The notes beneath the pieces are model-generated. The model saw nothing but the letters and a program-made list of their open reading frames with translations, searched no databases and had not been told where the DNA came from. 64,000 nucleotides of DNA from contig NZ_CP074371.1 in the NCBI RefSeq assembly GCF_018362975.1, positions 7,254,001 through 7,318,000 of the forward strand, given 5' to 3'. The first letter of the stretch is position 1. Every line of letters begins with the position of its first letter. Shown here in pieces: positions 33,438 through 45,485 of this stretch. Position numbers and translations under genes: made by a program. This stretch comes from Nocardia tengchongensis. GTDB taxonomy: Bacteria > Actinomycetota > Actinomycetes > Mycobacteriales > Mycobacteriaceae.

Positions 33438-34217
33438 TTATCGGGCCACTGAACGGGACGTGAACGGGGCCGCATCCGGACCGTCGACCAAATAAGAACG
33501 TGTTCCAACCTGCTGATCCGGTGTGCCGAACAACTCCGACCACTCCCGACGCGCCCGATCATGGCCGTGCGTACCCGCCTCGAAGACCCGTTTCGCGGCC
33601 GCCAGCGCGGTGCCCGGACCACCCACGAACTGCCGCGCCCAGCGCAGGGCGGCGGCGAAGACATCGTCGGGCGCGACCACCTCGTCGACCAGACCCAGCG
33701 CCGCGGCCTCCTCGTGGTCCACGAAGCGGCCGCTGTACACCAGATCCTTCGCGGCCGACGGGCCGATCAGCAGGCTCAGGCGGCGGATGCCGGCGAGCGG
33801 GATCAGGCCCGCCTTGATCTGCGGCAGACCCAGTTTCACGTTGTCGCCGATGATCCGGCGATCCGCGGCCAGCGCCAGCTCCAGGCCCGAACCCAGCGCG
33901 TAGCCGCTGATGGCGGCGACGGTCGGCTGCGGCAGCCGGGCCAGGCAGCCCAGCGCCGACTGGAAGTCCGCGACCATGGCCTGCGCCTGCTCCGGGGTGA
34001 GGCGGGCCAGCTCGGCCAGCTCGTCGCCGGCGCTGAAGACCCGCTCGTCGCCGTAGACCACCACGGCCGCGATCGACGCGTCGGCGGCGATCGCGTCGGC
34101 AGCGGCCGACACCTCGAGCGCCACCTGCAGATCGATCAGATTCATCGGCGGGCGGGCGATGCGGAGTACCGCGACACCCTCTGCCACACCCCGGTCCACG
34201 GTCACGAATTCGGCCAC
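33438..34217 (-). CDS. Enoyl-CoA hydratase/isomerase, EchA17-like
   Basis: A 259-residue crotonase. FSAGDELAELARL provides the first oxyanion-hole region, ISGYALGSGLELALAADRRI the second (GSG in place of the usual GGG), and LGLPQIKAGLIPLAG follows. The second catalytic Glu of hydratases is not obvious, since the GLPQ segment has no Glu after the Leu-Pro. It is expected to act on acyl-CoA in fatty-acid breakdown. Synteny places it at Rv3039c (echA17). Confidence 0.85.
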   Translation of the reverse strand: MAEFVTVDRGVAEGVAVLRIARPPMNLIDLQVALEVSAAADAIAADASIAAVVVYGDERVFSAGDELAELARLTPEQAQAMVADFQSALGCLARLPQPTVAAISGYALGSGLELALAADRRIIGDNVKLGLPQIKAGLIPLAGIRRLSLLIGPSAAKDLVYSGRFVDHEEAAALGLVDEVVAPDDVFAAALRWARQFVGGPGTALAAAKRVFEAGTHGHDRARREWSELFGTPDQQVGTRSYLVDGPDAAPFTSRSVAR

Positions 34218-34297
34218 AGCCGATCACATTAGCCCGGGCGCCGCGTACGGTGTCCCGCCGCCCGGCCCCGGCCGCGACCGCCATGCCCCGCGCCGGA

Positions 34298-35152
34298 CTA
34301 CTCCGGCCGCTGCGAACCCCGGATGCGCGCGTTCTTCGGCAGCTCCGCGAAGTAGCGGTCGGCGTTCGGGAACGCCAGCGCCGGGCCGTCTGCCTCGGGG
34401 TCGTAGACCGGCATGATCGGGGCGATGGTCCGGTCGGCCGCGAGAATCTCGGCGGTGGAAGCGAATTCGCCCAGGGCCGCGAGCTGGGTCCAAGTCGGCG
34501 GCAGCAGCACGTCGGTGCCCTCGTGCCAGCGGCGGATGGCCTCGGCGGGGGTGCACCAGGAGACGACCTCGGCCTCGGAGGTCGCGCCGTCGGCGAGCTG
34601 ACCCTGCGGCAGCACGGCGACGAAGAAGCGGGTGTCGTAGCGACGCGGCTCGATCACCGGGGTGATCCAGTTGTCCCAGGGCCGCAGCAGATCGGCGCGC
34701 AGCACCAGGTTCTCGCGGGTGAGGAATTCGGCGAAGGACAGCTCGCGGCCTTCGAGCTGACCGCGGGCCTCGGCGTAGACGGCGGTGTCGGTGACGACGG
34801 TGTCGGCGGTCGGCCCGGCCAGCAGCACGCCGCATTCCTCGAAGGTCTCGCGCACGGCCGCGCACACCAACGCCTGGGCGCGACCCGCGTCGATGCCGAA
34901 GGCCTCGGCCCACCAGTCCGCGTCGGGTCCGGCCCAGTCCAGGGCGACCGACGCGTCGGAGGGGTCGACGCCGCCACCGGGGAAGACGGTCATGCCGGCC
35001 GCGAACGCCATCTCGCCGACCCGGCGCTGCAGGAACACCTCGGGCCCGTGCGCACCGTCGCGCACCAGCATGACCGTGGACGCGTCCTTGACCGGACGGG
35101 CGGCGGGCTGGGATCCGGGCTGTGCAACTGTCTCGCTCACATTTCGCACCAT
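34298..35152 (-). CDS. Nudix hydrolase, Rv3040c-like
   Basis: A 284-residue Nudix protein. FPGGGVDPSD followed by the long insertion and AAVRETFEECGVLL gives the RExxEExG core of the Nudix box. The spacing between the leading Gly and REx is longer than the classical 23-residue box, as in CoA-pyrophosphatase-like relatives. It may cleave a nucleotide-linked diphosphate. The neighbouring enoyl-CoA hydratase makes a CoA-related substrate conceivable (inference). Confidence 0.85.
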   Translation of the reverse strand: MVRNVSETVAQPGSQPAARPVKDASTVMLVRDGAHGPEVFLQRRVGEMAFAAGMTVFPGGGVDPSDASVALDWAGPDADWWAEAFGIDAGRAQALVCAAVRETFEECGVLLAGPTADTVVTDTAVYAEARGQLEGRELSFAEFLTRENLVLRADLLRPWDNWITPVIEPRRYDTRFFVAVLPQGQLADGATSEAEVVSWCTPAEAIRRWHEGTDVLLPPTWTQLAALGEFASTAEILAADRTIAPIMPVYDPEADGPALAFPNADRYFAELPKNARIRGSQRPE

Positions 35153-35261
35153 AACCCTTACCCGAGCGAAATAACATAAGCCGGTTCGGTTTGCCGGGCC
35201 GTTCGGCCGAATGCCCCGATTCCCGCGGAATGCCTCGGTCAGGTGCGCCGCAGGCCGGGTT

Positions 35262-35759
35262 TCACTCGGTCAAATGCACTGATCCGGTGCGGGTTTCGAT
35301 GACGGGCGGCCCGGCGGGGTCGGGGCGGCGGGTCCAGGTGCCCTCGACCCGGCCGGTCCGGTAGTCCTGCACCTGGCTGACCACCTCACCGGCGTCGTCG
35401 GTCCAGGTAACCAGGAAGACGCCCGCCTCGACGGCCGCGACCGCGACCGGGGCGCTGGTCCGGCGGCCGGTGTCGGCGGCGGTGTAGGTGACGGTGCGCC
35501 CGTCGGCGGCGAAGGTGATGGTGCCGCCCGAGCCGACGTCGTAGCTGAGCTGCACCGTCTTACCGTTCAGGTCCGCGGGCACCGCGGCCTTGCCGAGGGT
35601 TTCGGCGGCGTGCGACTTCGAAACCTGCTGGGCTGCCGGTGGATCGGCGACGCATCCGGCCGCGGCGAGGGCGACGGCGAGGATCGCGATCGCACCGGTG
35701 CCCCGGGACGCGATGGGGCCCGCGTTGCGGGTAGCGAAGGCACCGTTGGTCCGGCCCAC
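35262..35759 (-). CDS. Lipoprotein with MoaF-like beta-barrel domain
   Basis: A 165-residue exported lipoprotein: a hydrophobic segment and lipobox LAAAGC near residue 36. The mature part LNGKTVQLSYDVGSGGTITFAADGRTVTYTA and VFLVTWTDDAGEVVSQVQDYRTGRVEGTWTR has the strand pattern of MoaF/lipocalin-like small barrels that bind small ligands. No ligand is known. It stands alone between the Nudix and ABC ATPase genes. Confidence 0.7.
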   Translation of the reverse strand: MGRTNGAFATRNAGPIASRGTGAIAILAVALAAAGCVADPPAAQQVSKSHAAETLGKAAVPADLNGKTVQLSYDVGSGGTITFAADGRTVTYTAADTGRRTSAPVAVAAVEAGVFLVTWTDDAGEVVSQVQDYRTGRVEGTWTRRPDPAGPPVIETRTGSVHLTE

Positions 35760-35866
35760 AGCCAGCTCCCTCCGTCAGCGGCAGTTGCGGACAGTTTGCC
35801 CGGCAGCTCCGGACGATGCAATCGCAGCGCGCCGACGGTCGCGAGACAGGTTGCGGGAAAACCGGA

Positions 35867-36700
35867 TCAGCGATTGCGATGACGGCCGAAGCGCTGGCTG
35901 CGGCGGGCGAAATAGCGGCCGTCGATGCGATCCAGCTGAATCGACTGCCGGAACGCCTCACTCAGGTTCTCCGAAGTCAGCACATCGGTGAGCAAACCCT
36001 GCGCGACCACCGCGCCCTCATTGAGCAGCAGGCCGTGGGTGAAGCCCGGCGGGATCTCCTCCACGTGGTGGGTGACCAGGACGGTGGCGGGCGCGTCCGG
36101 GTCGGCGGCCAGATCGCCGAGCCGTTCGACCAGTTCCTCGCGGCCGCCCAGATCGAGTCCGGCGGCGGGTTCGTCGAGCAGCAGCAGTTCCGGGTCGGTC
36201 ATCAGCGCGCGGGCGATGAGCACCCGCTTGCGCTCGCCTTCGGAGAGCGTCCCGTAGGTGCGGTCGGAAAGGTGTTCCGCGCCCAGGCTTTCCAGAATGT
36301 CTACAGCCCGGTCGGTATCCATATCGTCGTACCGCTCACGCCAGCGGCCCATCACCGCGTAACCGGCCGACACCACCAGATCGGAGACCTTCTCGTCGAT
36401 CGGCACCCGGCTGGCGATGGCGGCGGAGGAGATTCCGATGCGCGGGCGTAGTTCGTTGATGTCGACCCGCCCGAGCGTCTCGCCGAGCAGATTGGCGACA
36501 CCGGAGGTGGGATGCATCTCGGCGGCGGCCATCCTCAGCAGCGAGGTCTTGCCCGCGCCATTGGGGCCCAGCACCACCCAGCGTTCGTCCAATTCCACCT
36601 GCCAGGTGACCGGACCGACCAGGGTATGTCCGGAACGTCGGACGGTGACGTCGTTGAAATCGATGAGCAGATCGGGATCCGGTTGCGGCACGGGGTCCAT
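35867..36700 (-). CDS. ABC ATPase, stand-alone, Rv3041c-like
   Basis: A 277-residue ABC ATPase. Walker A is LGPNGAGKTS, signature TLSEGERKRV (a degenerate LSxGE form), Walker B ELLLLDEPAAGLD and H-loop VTHHVEEIP. It belongs to the ModF/YcjX-like soluble group without its own permease, so it may act in regulation, RNA/ribosome work, or with a remote membrane partner. The ATG at 36700 lies 26 bases after the small membrane protein's stop. Confidence 0.82.
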   Translation of the reverse strand: MDPVPQPDPDLLIDFNDVTVRRSGHTLVGPVTWQVELDERWVVLGPNGAGKTSLLRMAAAEMHPTSGVANLLGETLGRVDINELRPRIGISSAAIASRVPIDEKVSDLVVSAGYAVMGRWRERYDDMDTDRAVDILESLGAEHLSDRTYGTLSEGERKRVLIARALMTDPELLLLDEPAAGLDLGGREELVERLGDLAADPDAPATVLVTHHVEEIPPGFTHGLLLNEGAVVAQGLLTDVLTSENLSEAFRQSIQLDRIDGRYFARRSQRFGRHRNR

Positions 36701-36725
36701 CTTGGCCCACCGCACTGGACGATCG

Positions 36726-36947
36726 TCAACGTGGTGGGTAAACCCGGGGCGTGTCCTCTCCGGAAGTATGGGGACGATAAGCGATTTCGTGGGCGCCGCT
36801 ATCGAATTCCGATAGGTCACGTTCGGCGTCGCTCATTCCGCGGTCTCGCGCGTCGGCCCTGGTGGAGCGAAACATCCGCGCCAGGATCAGTGCCACCGGG
36901 ATCGAGAGCACTATCCACACGATGAGAACAACCAGCAATGTTGTCAT
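36726..36947 (-). CDS. Small single-pass membrane protein
   Basis: A 73-residue protein with one N-terminal transmembrane helix (LLVVLIVWIVLSIPVALILA) followed by a basic RMFRSTRADARDR and a polar C-terminal tail, so the tail should be cytoplasmic. No family is recognised. A 7-bp hairpin in the leader contains its ribosome-binding site, suggesting translational control. It precedes the Rv3041c-like ABC ATPase by 25 bases and may be a small membrane partner of that ATPase (inference). Confidence 0.6.
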   Translation of the reverse strand: MTTLLVVLIVWIVLSIPVALILARMFRSTRADARDRGMSDAERDLSEFDSGAHEIAYRPHTSGEDTPRVYPPR

Positions 36948-36953
36948 TTCGTG

Positions 36954-36971
36954 GTTTCCTTTCGAGGAAAC
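36954..36971 (-). promoter_or_regulatory. Hairpin covering the ribosome-binding site
   Basis: On the transcript GTTTCCT-CGAA-AGGAAAC forms a perfect 7-bp stem with a CGAA tetraloop. Its right arm, AGGAAAC, is the only Shine-Dalgarno-like sequence before the ATG at 36947, so folding would block ribosome entry. Confidence 0.5.
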
Positions 36972-37094
36972 TCGTGAATCGATCCTTGCCCACCCGGTCG
37001 GGGAAGTCGATACGCGCTGCCCATATGGGTCAGCACGCCGACCATTCGGTTTCGCTAGTGCGCCATCCGAACATTCGCTCCCACGCCGCCCGAA

Positions 37095-37838
37095 CTACGG
37101 CACCGCGATCACGGTCGTCGATCCGGGAGCCACCTCCGTGAACCCGGCATCGCGCACCGCCACCGCGTCGCCCCGGGCCACCCGCCGCTGCAACTCCGCC
37201 CAGTGCCCCGGGTCGGCCTCCGCGACGGTGCACCGGAATCCGGTGCCGGCCCACGCATACGCCTGCCGCACCGGGAGGGCGCCTGCGAGCAGCATGCTCG
37301 CATGCCCTACCTGTGCCGCTGCCTTCCCCACAGTCATACCCAATTCCGCGTCCACCCATAGCACCGGAAATTCCGGATCGATTGCGATCTCTTCCTCGAC
37401 CGGAAGCTCGGTGCCACTGATCTGGAGTCGGCGAATCCGCGGATCCACCTCGCCGACCGGGCCCGGCACCAGCGCCCGCGCCTGCGCGCCCGCGAATTCG
37501 ACTGTCACACCGTCGACTTCCTGCGCGGCCAGCCACTGCGCGCCCCGAGCCCGCCGCGCCACCTTGCGGATTCGTGAGTGTTTCCACGTCAAATACCGTT
37601 CCTCCCACTCGCCCCCGGGCCCGACCCGCTCGTCCAGGCACAGCGCCACCACCGCCGAGGCGGCGGCGGCCAGCAGCGCCGAACGCGCGGGCGGGTCGTT
37701 CTTGGGGATGTGCAGCACCATCTGCATGGCCTGGACCAGCGCCGGGTCGGCGGGATCGCCCCCGCCGCCGTACCCCTTGGCCAGCTCCGCGTGCCTGGCC
37801 TCGAAACCGGCATCGATGGTGGATCCAACGCTCGACAC
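37095..37838 (-). CDS. Peptidyl-tRNA hydrolase, PTH2 family, with N-terminal extension
   Basis: A 247-residue protein; GTG 37838 with GGAG upstream. The C-terminal domain has the PTH2 core: WVDAELGMTVGKAAAQVGHASMLLAGAL, followed by VAVRDAGFTEVAPGSTTVIAV. PTH2 enzymes cut peptidyl-tRNA to recycle tRNA; actinobacterial members carry an N-terminal region, here about 100 residues, of unknown function. It is 21 bases after the chagasin-like lipoprotein gene, so the two are one operon. Its role beside Pth1 is unclear. Confidence 0.75.
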   Translation of the reverse strand: MSSVGSTIDAGFEARHAELAKGYGGGGDPADPALVQAMQMVLHIPKNDPPARSALLAAAASAVVALCLDERVGPGGEWEERYLTWKHSRIRKVARRARGAQWLAAQEVDGVTVEFAGAQARALVPGPVGEVDPRIRRLQISGTELPVEEEIAIDPEFPVLWVDAELGMTVGKAAAQVGHASMLLAGALPVRQAYAWAGTGFRCTVAEADPGHWAELQRRVARGDAVAVRDAGFTEVAPGSTTVIAVP

Positions 37839-37859
37839 AACTTCTCCTACAACGACGTT

Positions 37860-38327
37860 CTAACGCACCGTCACGTTCACGGTGAAACGCTTGGCGGGCT
37901 CCACGCCCTGTTCCCAGGCGCGCATGTACGACAGGCTCAACGTGGTGGAGCCGGGTGCGGCCGCCACGAAATTCAGCACCGACTTGCCGCCCACGCCGAC
38001 CTTGCCGTCCGGATTCGAGTCCTGCTCGTAGTCCGGAGAGCCGTTCGGCTTCACCACCTTCTGGTCCAGTTCACCGACCTGCCAGGCGTATCCGGTGGTC
38101 GGATTGGCCTCGAGGGTGACGATCAGCCCCTGGCCCACTTCCAGACTCACGTCCTTGCCGTCGGCGTCGGCGCCGATCCGCTCGGCCGCGTGCGCGGTCG
38201 GTGACGCCGCGGTGGTGACCGCGACGCTGGTGGCGGACAGCGGTGTCGCCTCGTTCGAACCGGAACTGCCGCAGCCGGCCAGCGCGAGGCCCGCCGTCAC
38301 CATCACCAGCGGCATACGCAGGCGCAC
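37860..38327 (-). CDS. Chagasin-like (I42) cysteine protease inhibitor lipoprotein
   Basis: A 155-residue lipoprotein. GTG at 38327 has GGAG at good spacing; lipobox LALAGC gives Cys19. The mature domain has the inhibitor I42/chagasin features in order: NPTTGYAW (75-82), GVGG (111-114), and RAW (136-138) within LSYMRAWEQ, matching the three loops that block papain-type active sites. Expected location is the outer leaflet of the plasma membrane. It leads a two-gene operon with PTH2, an unusual pairing. Confidence 0.8.
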   Translation of the reverse strand: MRLRMPLVMVTAGLALAGCGSSGSNEATPLSATSVAVTTAASPTAHAAERIGADADGKDVSLEVGQGLIVTLEANPTTGYAWQVGELDQKVVKPNGSPDYEQDSNPDGKVGVGGKSVLNFVAAAPGSTTLSLSYMRAWEQGVEPAKRFTVNVTVR

Positions 38328-38460
38328 GCGGTCTCCTTCGGTCGTGGCCGGGTCTCCGACCACGGTACCGAGAGCGGAGCTCCGAGTGGCGCAAGCGAAT
38401 TGGACGCGTTGCGGCCAACTAGCCGGATATACCCGAACTAACGGACGCCACTCACAAACT

Positions 38461-40955
<2,495 letters not shown>

Positions 40956-41001
40956 CCGGTCGGCCCCCGAAACGCGCCGGTGGACCACCCACCCCGCAAC
41001 G

Positions 41002-41037
41002 CAACGCGGCACCCGTCCGAAGACGGGTGCCGCGTTG
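41002..41037 (-). terminator. Terminator of ctaD
   Basis: A perfect 16-bp stem, CAACGCGGCACCCGTC with its complement and a CGAA loop, begins 22 bases beyond the ctaD stop. Confidence 0.8.
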
Positions 41038-41058
41038 GATGTTCCGGCTGTCAGGCGA

Positions 41059-42795
41059 CTAGTGCGACGCCTTCTCCAGCTCGTGCACATTGTGGGACTT
41101 GGTGCCCCAGCCCACGTGGGCCTCGGCGCGCATGCGGTCCACCATGTGCGGGTAGTGCAGCTCGAACGCGGGACGCTCGGAGCGGATGCGCGGCAGCTCG
41201 TAGAAGTTGTGCCGCGGCGGCGGGCAGGAGGTCGCCCACTCCAGGGAGTTGCCGTAGCCCCACGGGTCGTCCACGGTCACGACCTCGCCGTAGCGGTAGG
41301 ACTTGAAGACGTTCCAGATGAACGGCAGCATCGACGAACCCAGGATGAAGGCACCGATCGTGGAGATGGTGTTCAGGGTGGTGAATCCGTCGCTCGGCAG
41401 GTAGTCGGCGTAACGACGCGGCATACCCATGTTGCCCAGCCAGTGCTGCACCAGGAACGTGGTGTGGAAGCCGACGAAGGTGGCCCAGAAGTGCCACTTG
41501 CCCAGGCGCTCGTCCATCATGCGGCCGGTCATCTTCGGGAACCAGAAGTAGATGCCCGCGAAGGTGGCGAACACGATGGTGCCGAAGAGCACGTAGTGGA
41601 AGTGCGCGACCACGAAGTAGGTGTCCGACACGTGGAAGTCGATCGGCGGGGCGGCCAGGATGACACCCGACAGACCACCGAAGAGGAAGGTCACCAGGAA
41701 GCCGACCGACCAGAGCATCGGGGTCTCGAAGGTGAGCTGACCGCGCCACATGGTGCCGATCCAGTTGAAGAACTTCACGCCGGTCGGGACCGCGATGAGG
41801 AACGTCATGAACGAGAAGTACGGCAGCAGCACCGCACCGGTCGCGTACATGTGGTGCGCCCACACCGCGATGGACAGGGCCGCGATACCCAGGGTCGCGT
41901 AGACCAGGGTGGTGTAACCGAAGATCGGCTTACGGCTGAAGACCGGGAAGATCTCCGACACGATGCCGAAGAACGGCAGCGCGATGATGTACACCTCGGG
42001 GTGGCCGAAGTACCAGAACAGGTGCTGGTAGAGCAGGACACCGCCGCTGGCCGGGTCGTAGATGTGGCCACCCAGGTGGCGGTCGTAGGCCAGGCCGAAC
42101 AGCGCCGCGGTGAGCAGCGGGAAGGCCAGCAGCACCAGCACCGAGGTGACGGCGATGTTCCAGGTGAAGATCGGCATCCGGAACATGGTCATACCCGGGC
42201 AGCGCAGGCAGACCACGGTGGTGAGCATGTTGACGCCACCGAGGATGGTGCCCAGACCGGAGACGGCCAGACCCAGGATCCACAGGTCGGCGCCGACGCC
42301 GGGCGAGTGGACGATGTCCGAGAGCGGGGTGTACGCGGTCCAGCCGAAGTCCGCCGCGCCGCCGGGGGTGATGAAGCCCGCGGTCGCCATGGTGCCGCCG
42401 AACAGGTACAGCCAGTAGCTGAACGCGTTCAGACGCGGGAAGGCCACGTCAGGGGCGCCGATCTGCAGCGGCAGGATGATGTTGGCGAAGCCGAACACGA
42501 TCGCGGTCGCGTAGAAGAGCAGCATGATCGTGCCGTGCATGGTGAACAGCTGGTTGAACTGTTCCGGCGACAGGAACTGCATGCCCGGTCGGGCCAGCTC
42601 GGCGCGCATGAGCAGCGCCATGATGCCGCCGACCATGAAGAAGGACATGGCGGTCACCAAGTACATGACGCCGAGAACCTTCGGGTCCGTGGTGGTGACC
42701 ATCTTGAAGATGAACGATCCCTTCGGACCCGTCCTTTGAGGATAGGGCCGCGCCGCCTCCACAAGGCTGGCCGGCCGCGGTTCTACGGCAGTCAC
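41059..42795 (-). CDS. ctaD: Cytochrome c oxidase subunit I (aa3)
   Basis: A 578-residue heme-copper oxidase subunit with twelve hydrophobic helices. Heme ligands are in TMHGTIM and HFHYVLFGT, the CuB and cross-linked His-Tyr motif is WYFGHPEVY, and WAHHMY gives the other CuB His. It is the catalytic subunit of the bcc-aa3 terminal oxidase. GTG at 42795 has GGAGG four to five bases upstream. It is monocistronic with its own terminator and is transcribed divergently from fecB, as in M. tuberculosis. Confidence 0.95.
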   Translation of the reverse strand: MTAVEPRPASLVEAARPYPQRTGPKGSFIFKMVTTTDPKVLGVMYLVTAMSFFMVGGIMALLMRAELARPGMQFLSPEQFNQLFTMHGTIMLLFYATAIVFGFANIILPLQIGAPDVAFPRLNAFSYWLYLFGGTMATAGFITPGGAADFGWTAYTPLSDIVHSPGVGADLWILGLAVSGLGTILGGVNMLTTVVCLRCPGMTMFRMPIFTWNIAVTSVLVLLAFPLLTAALFGLAYDRHLGGHIYDPASGGVLLYQHLFWYFGHPEVYIIALPFFGIVSEIFPVFSRKPIFGYTTLVYATLGIAALSIAVWAHHMYATGAVLLPYFSFMTFLIAVPTGVKFFNWIGTMWRGQLTFETPMLWSVGFLVTFLFGGLSGVILAAPPIDFHVSDTYFVVAHFHYVLFGTIVFATFAGIYFWFPKMTGRMMDERLGKWHFWATFVGFHTTFLVQHWLGNMGMPRRYADYLPSDGFTTLNTISTIGAFILGSSMLPFIWNVFKSYRYGEVVTVDDPWGYGNSLEWATSCPPPRHNFYELPRIRSERPAFELHYPHMVDRMRAEAHVGWGTKSHNVHELEKASH

Positions 42796-42973
42796 GAAAC
42801 CTCCACAGGTATGCCATCGTTCGTACGCTGCTTCCGGCGTCCGGTTCGGCACATGACGAACGACGGTGGCTTGCGCTGTGACAGATCGTAAACCGTGTTC
42901 CATCGGCGCTCGCCACGGGTCCTACTCTGTGTCGTAATTGGGAGTCGCGAGGCACGGCTGTAGGCTGCCCCGC

Positions 42974-44074
42974 ATGCCGGTGCGCGAGTCTGCTTCCACC
43001 CGAAACACGTTCGCCCCCACCTTTTCCCCTATGCGGCATTTGCGCAGTGTGGGATTGGTCTCGGCGGCCACGCTGCTGTCCGTCGGCCTGCTCGCGGGTT
43101 GCGCGAAGACCGATGACAACTCCGCCTCGATCGTGCGCACGACCACGAATATCGCGGGGGCGGGCGTGGTCGGCATCGAGCGCGACACCACCAAGGCCTG
43201 CGCGCTACCGACCGTCCCGGATTCGGCGGCGGGCACCCGGACCGTCGCCCACGCGGCGGGCACCGCGGAGGTCCCCGCCGACGCCAAGCGCATCGTGGTG
43301 CTGTCCACGCCCGCCTTGGACGCGGCCTGCGCGCTGGGTCTGTGGGAGCGGGTGGTCGGCGCGGCCACGGTCTCGGGTCCGTCACCGCAGCCCGAATATC
43401 TGGGTAGCGGGATCGCCGCGATCTCGGGGGTCGGCATGGTCGACAGCCCGGATCCGGCGAAGATCGCGGAGCTGAAGCCGGATCTGATCATCGGCCCGGC
43501 CGCCGACGGCTCGCGCTACGACGCCTTGAAGGCCATCGCCCCGACCGTCCTGGTCGGTGACGACCACGGCTGGCAGGCCACCTTCACCGGTTTCGCGGAG
43601 GCCCTGAACCGCAAGGCGGCCGGCGCCAAGGCGCTCGACGACTACCGCACCGCCGCGAAGGACACCGGCATCGCCGCCAACGCCGCGCTCACCCAGGCGT
43701 CGGTGATCCGCTTCGACCCGAAGACGATTCAGGTGCAGGGCGGCAACAGCTTCGCCGCCCAGGTGCTGGGTGACGCGGGCGTGCAGCGCCCGCAGGCGCA
43801 GCGCGGCGACTCCTTCGACGTGTCCAGCCTGAGCACCGAGGCCGACCGCAACAAGATCGAGGGCGACCTCATCTTCCTCATGTTCGACGGCAAGGACGGC
43901 CTCGCCTACGGCAAGTCGATCATGAAGGGCGACAACTGGAAACAGCTCGGCGCGGTCAGCGACCGCCGCGAGTTCGCCGTCGACGACACCATCTGGCACG
44001 GCAGCGGCATCACCGCCGCCCGAGCCATGCTCGAGGACATTCGCAACAACCTCAACGGCTACGTCGCCGACTGA
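42974..44074 (+). CDS. fecB: Fe(III)-siderophore-binding lipoprotein, FecB-like
   Basis: A 366-residue periplasmic-binding-protein-like lipoprotein (347 residues from ATG 43031). The lipobox SVGLLAGC follows a basic start. IVVLSTPALDAACALGLWERVVGAA, GMVDSPDPAKIAELKPDLIIG and APTVLVGDDHGW are the class III binding-protein pattern. It resembles FecB (Rv3044), linked to carboxymycobactin-type iron acquisition. It has an isolated position, with no ABC permease nearby. An MRH start at 43031 is a good alternative. Confidence 0.85.
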   Translation: MPVRESASTRNTFAPTFSPMRHLRSVGLVSAATLLSVGLLAGCAKTDDNSASIVRTTTNIAGAGVVGIERDTTKACALPTVPDSAAGTRTVAHAAGTAEVPADAKRIVVLSTPALDAACALGLWERVVGAATVSGPSPQPEYLGSGIAAISGVGMVDSPDPAKIAELKPDLIIGPAADGSRYDALKAIAPTVLVGDDHGWQATFTGFAEALNRKAAGAKALDDYRTAAKDTGIAANAALTQASVIRFDPKTIQVQGGNSFAAQVLGDAGVQRPQAQRGDSFDVSSLSTEADRNKIEGDLIFLMFDGKDGLAYGKSIMKGDNWKQLGAVSDRREFAVDDTIWHGSGITAARAMLEDIRNNLNGYVAD

Positions 44075-44082
44075 CGTAGGGC

Positions 44083-44123
44083 GCTCGGCCCGATGACGTG
44101 GGGAAGTCGCCACCCGGCCGAGC
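44083..44123 (+). terminator. Terminator of fecB
   Basis: GCTCGGCC and GGCCGAGC pair around an inner GTGG/CCAC stem, starting nine bases after the fecB stop. Confidence 0.55.
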
Positions 44124-44217
44124 ACCGACCGCGAAGTTCACCAGCCACACCGTGAACTTTTCGTGATCACGGGTATTCCCCGCGGACAGACGCGACAAAC
44201 GCGATCAACGACAGCGA

Positions 44218-44249
44218 AACGGCCCCGAGCGAATCCGCTCGGGGCCGTT
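44218..44249 (-). terminator. Terminator of nrdF
   Basis: A perfect 14-bp stem, AACGGCCCCGAGCG with its complement and an AATC loop, begins 29 bases beyond the nrdF stop. Confidence 0.8.
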
Positions 44250-44277
44250 GCCGTTCAGGGTCGGCGGGAGCTGACCG

Positions 44278-45261
<984 letters not shown>

Positions 45262-45297
45262 TCAGCTTCCGGACCCTGCGAATTCCCTTGCCATGAA

Positions 45298-45343
45298 CAC
45301 TACTACTGGTAGGTGACATCCCCGTGCAGCACAAGAAGTTGTG
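45298..45343 (-). promoter_or_regulatory. Paired NrdR-like boxes upstream of nrdF
   Basis: CACAAGAAGTTGTG at 45330-45343 is a clean CACAA/TTGTG palindrome matching the NrdR box type. A weaker CACTAC...GGTAGGTG is at 45298-45315. Box centres are about 30 bp apart, as known for NrdR sites. Confidence 0.55.
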
Positions 45344-45485
45344 TCATCACGTGTCTATGCACTGTCCTGCGAGAATGCGAAACGAGGATGGGCAAAGTAC
45401 GCCACCGACGGCAGAAAATTACAGCCGTGCAATCCGTCACAGCGCACCGGGGTAGACGTGCCCAGACCCGCCCCAGGTTTGCCGA

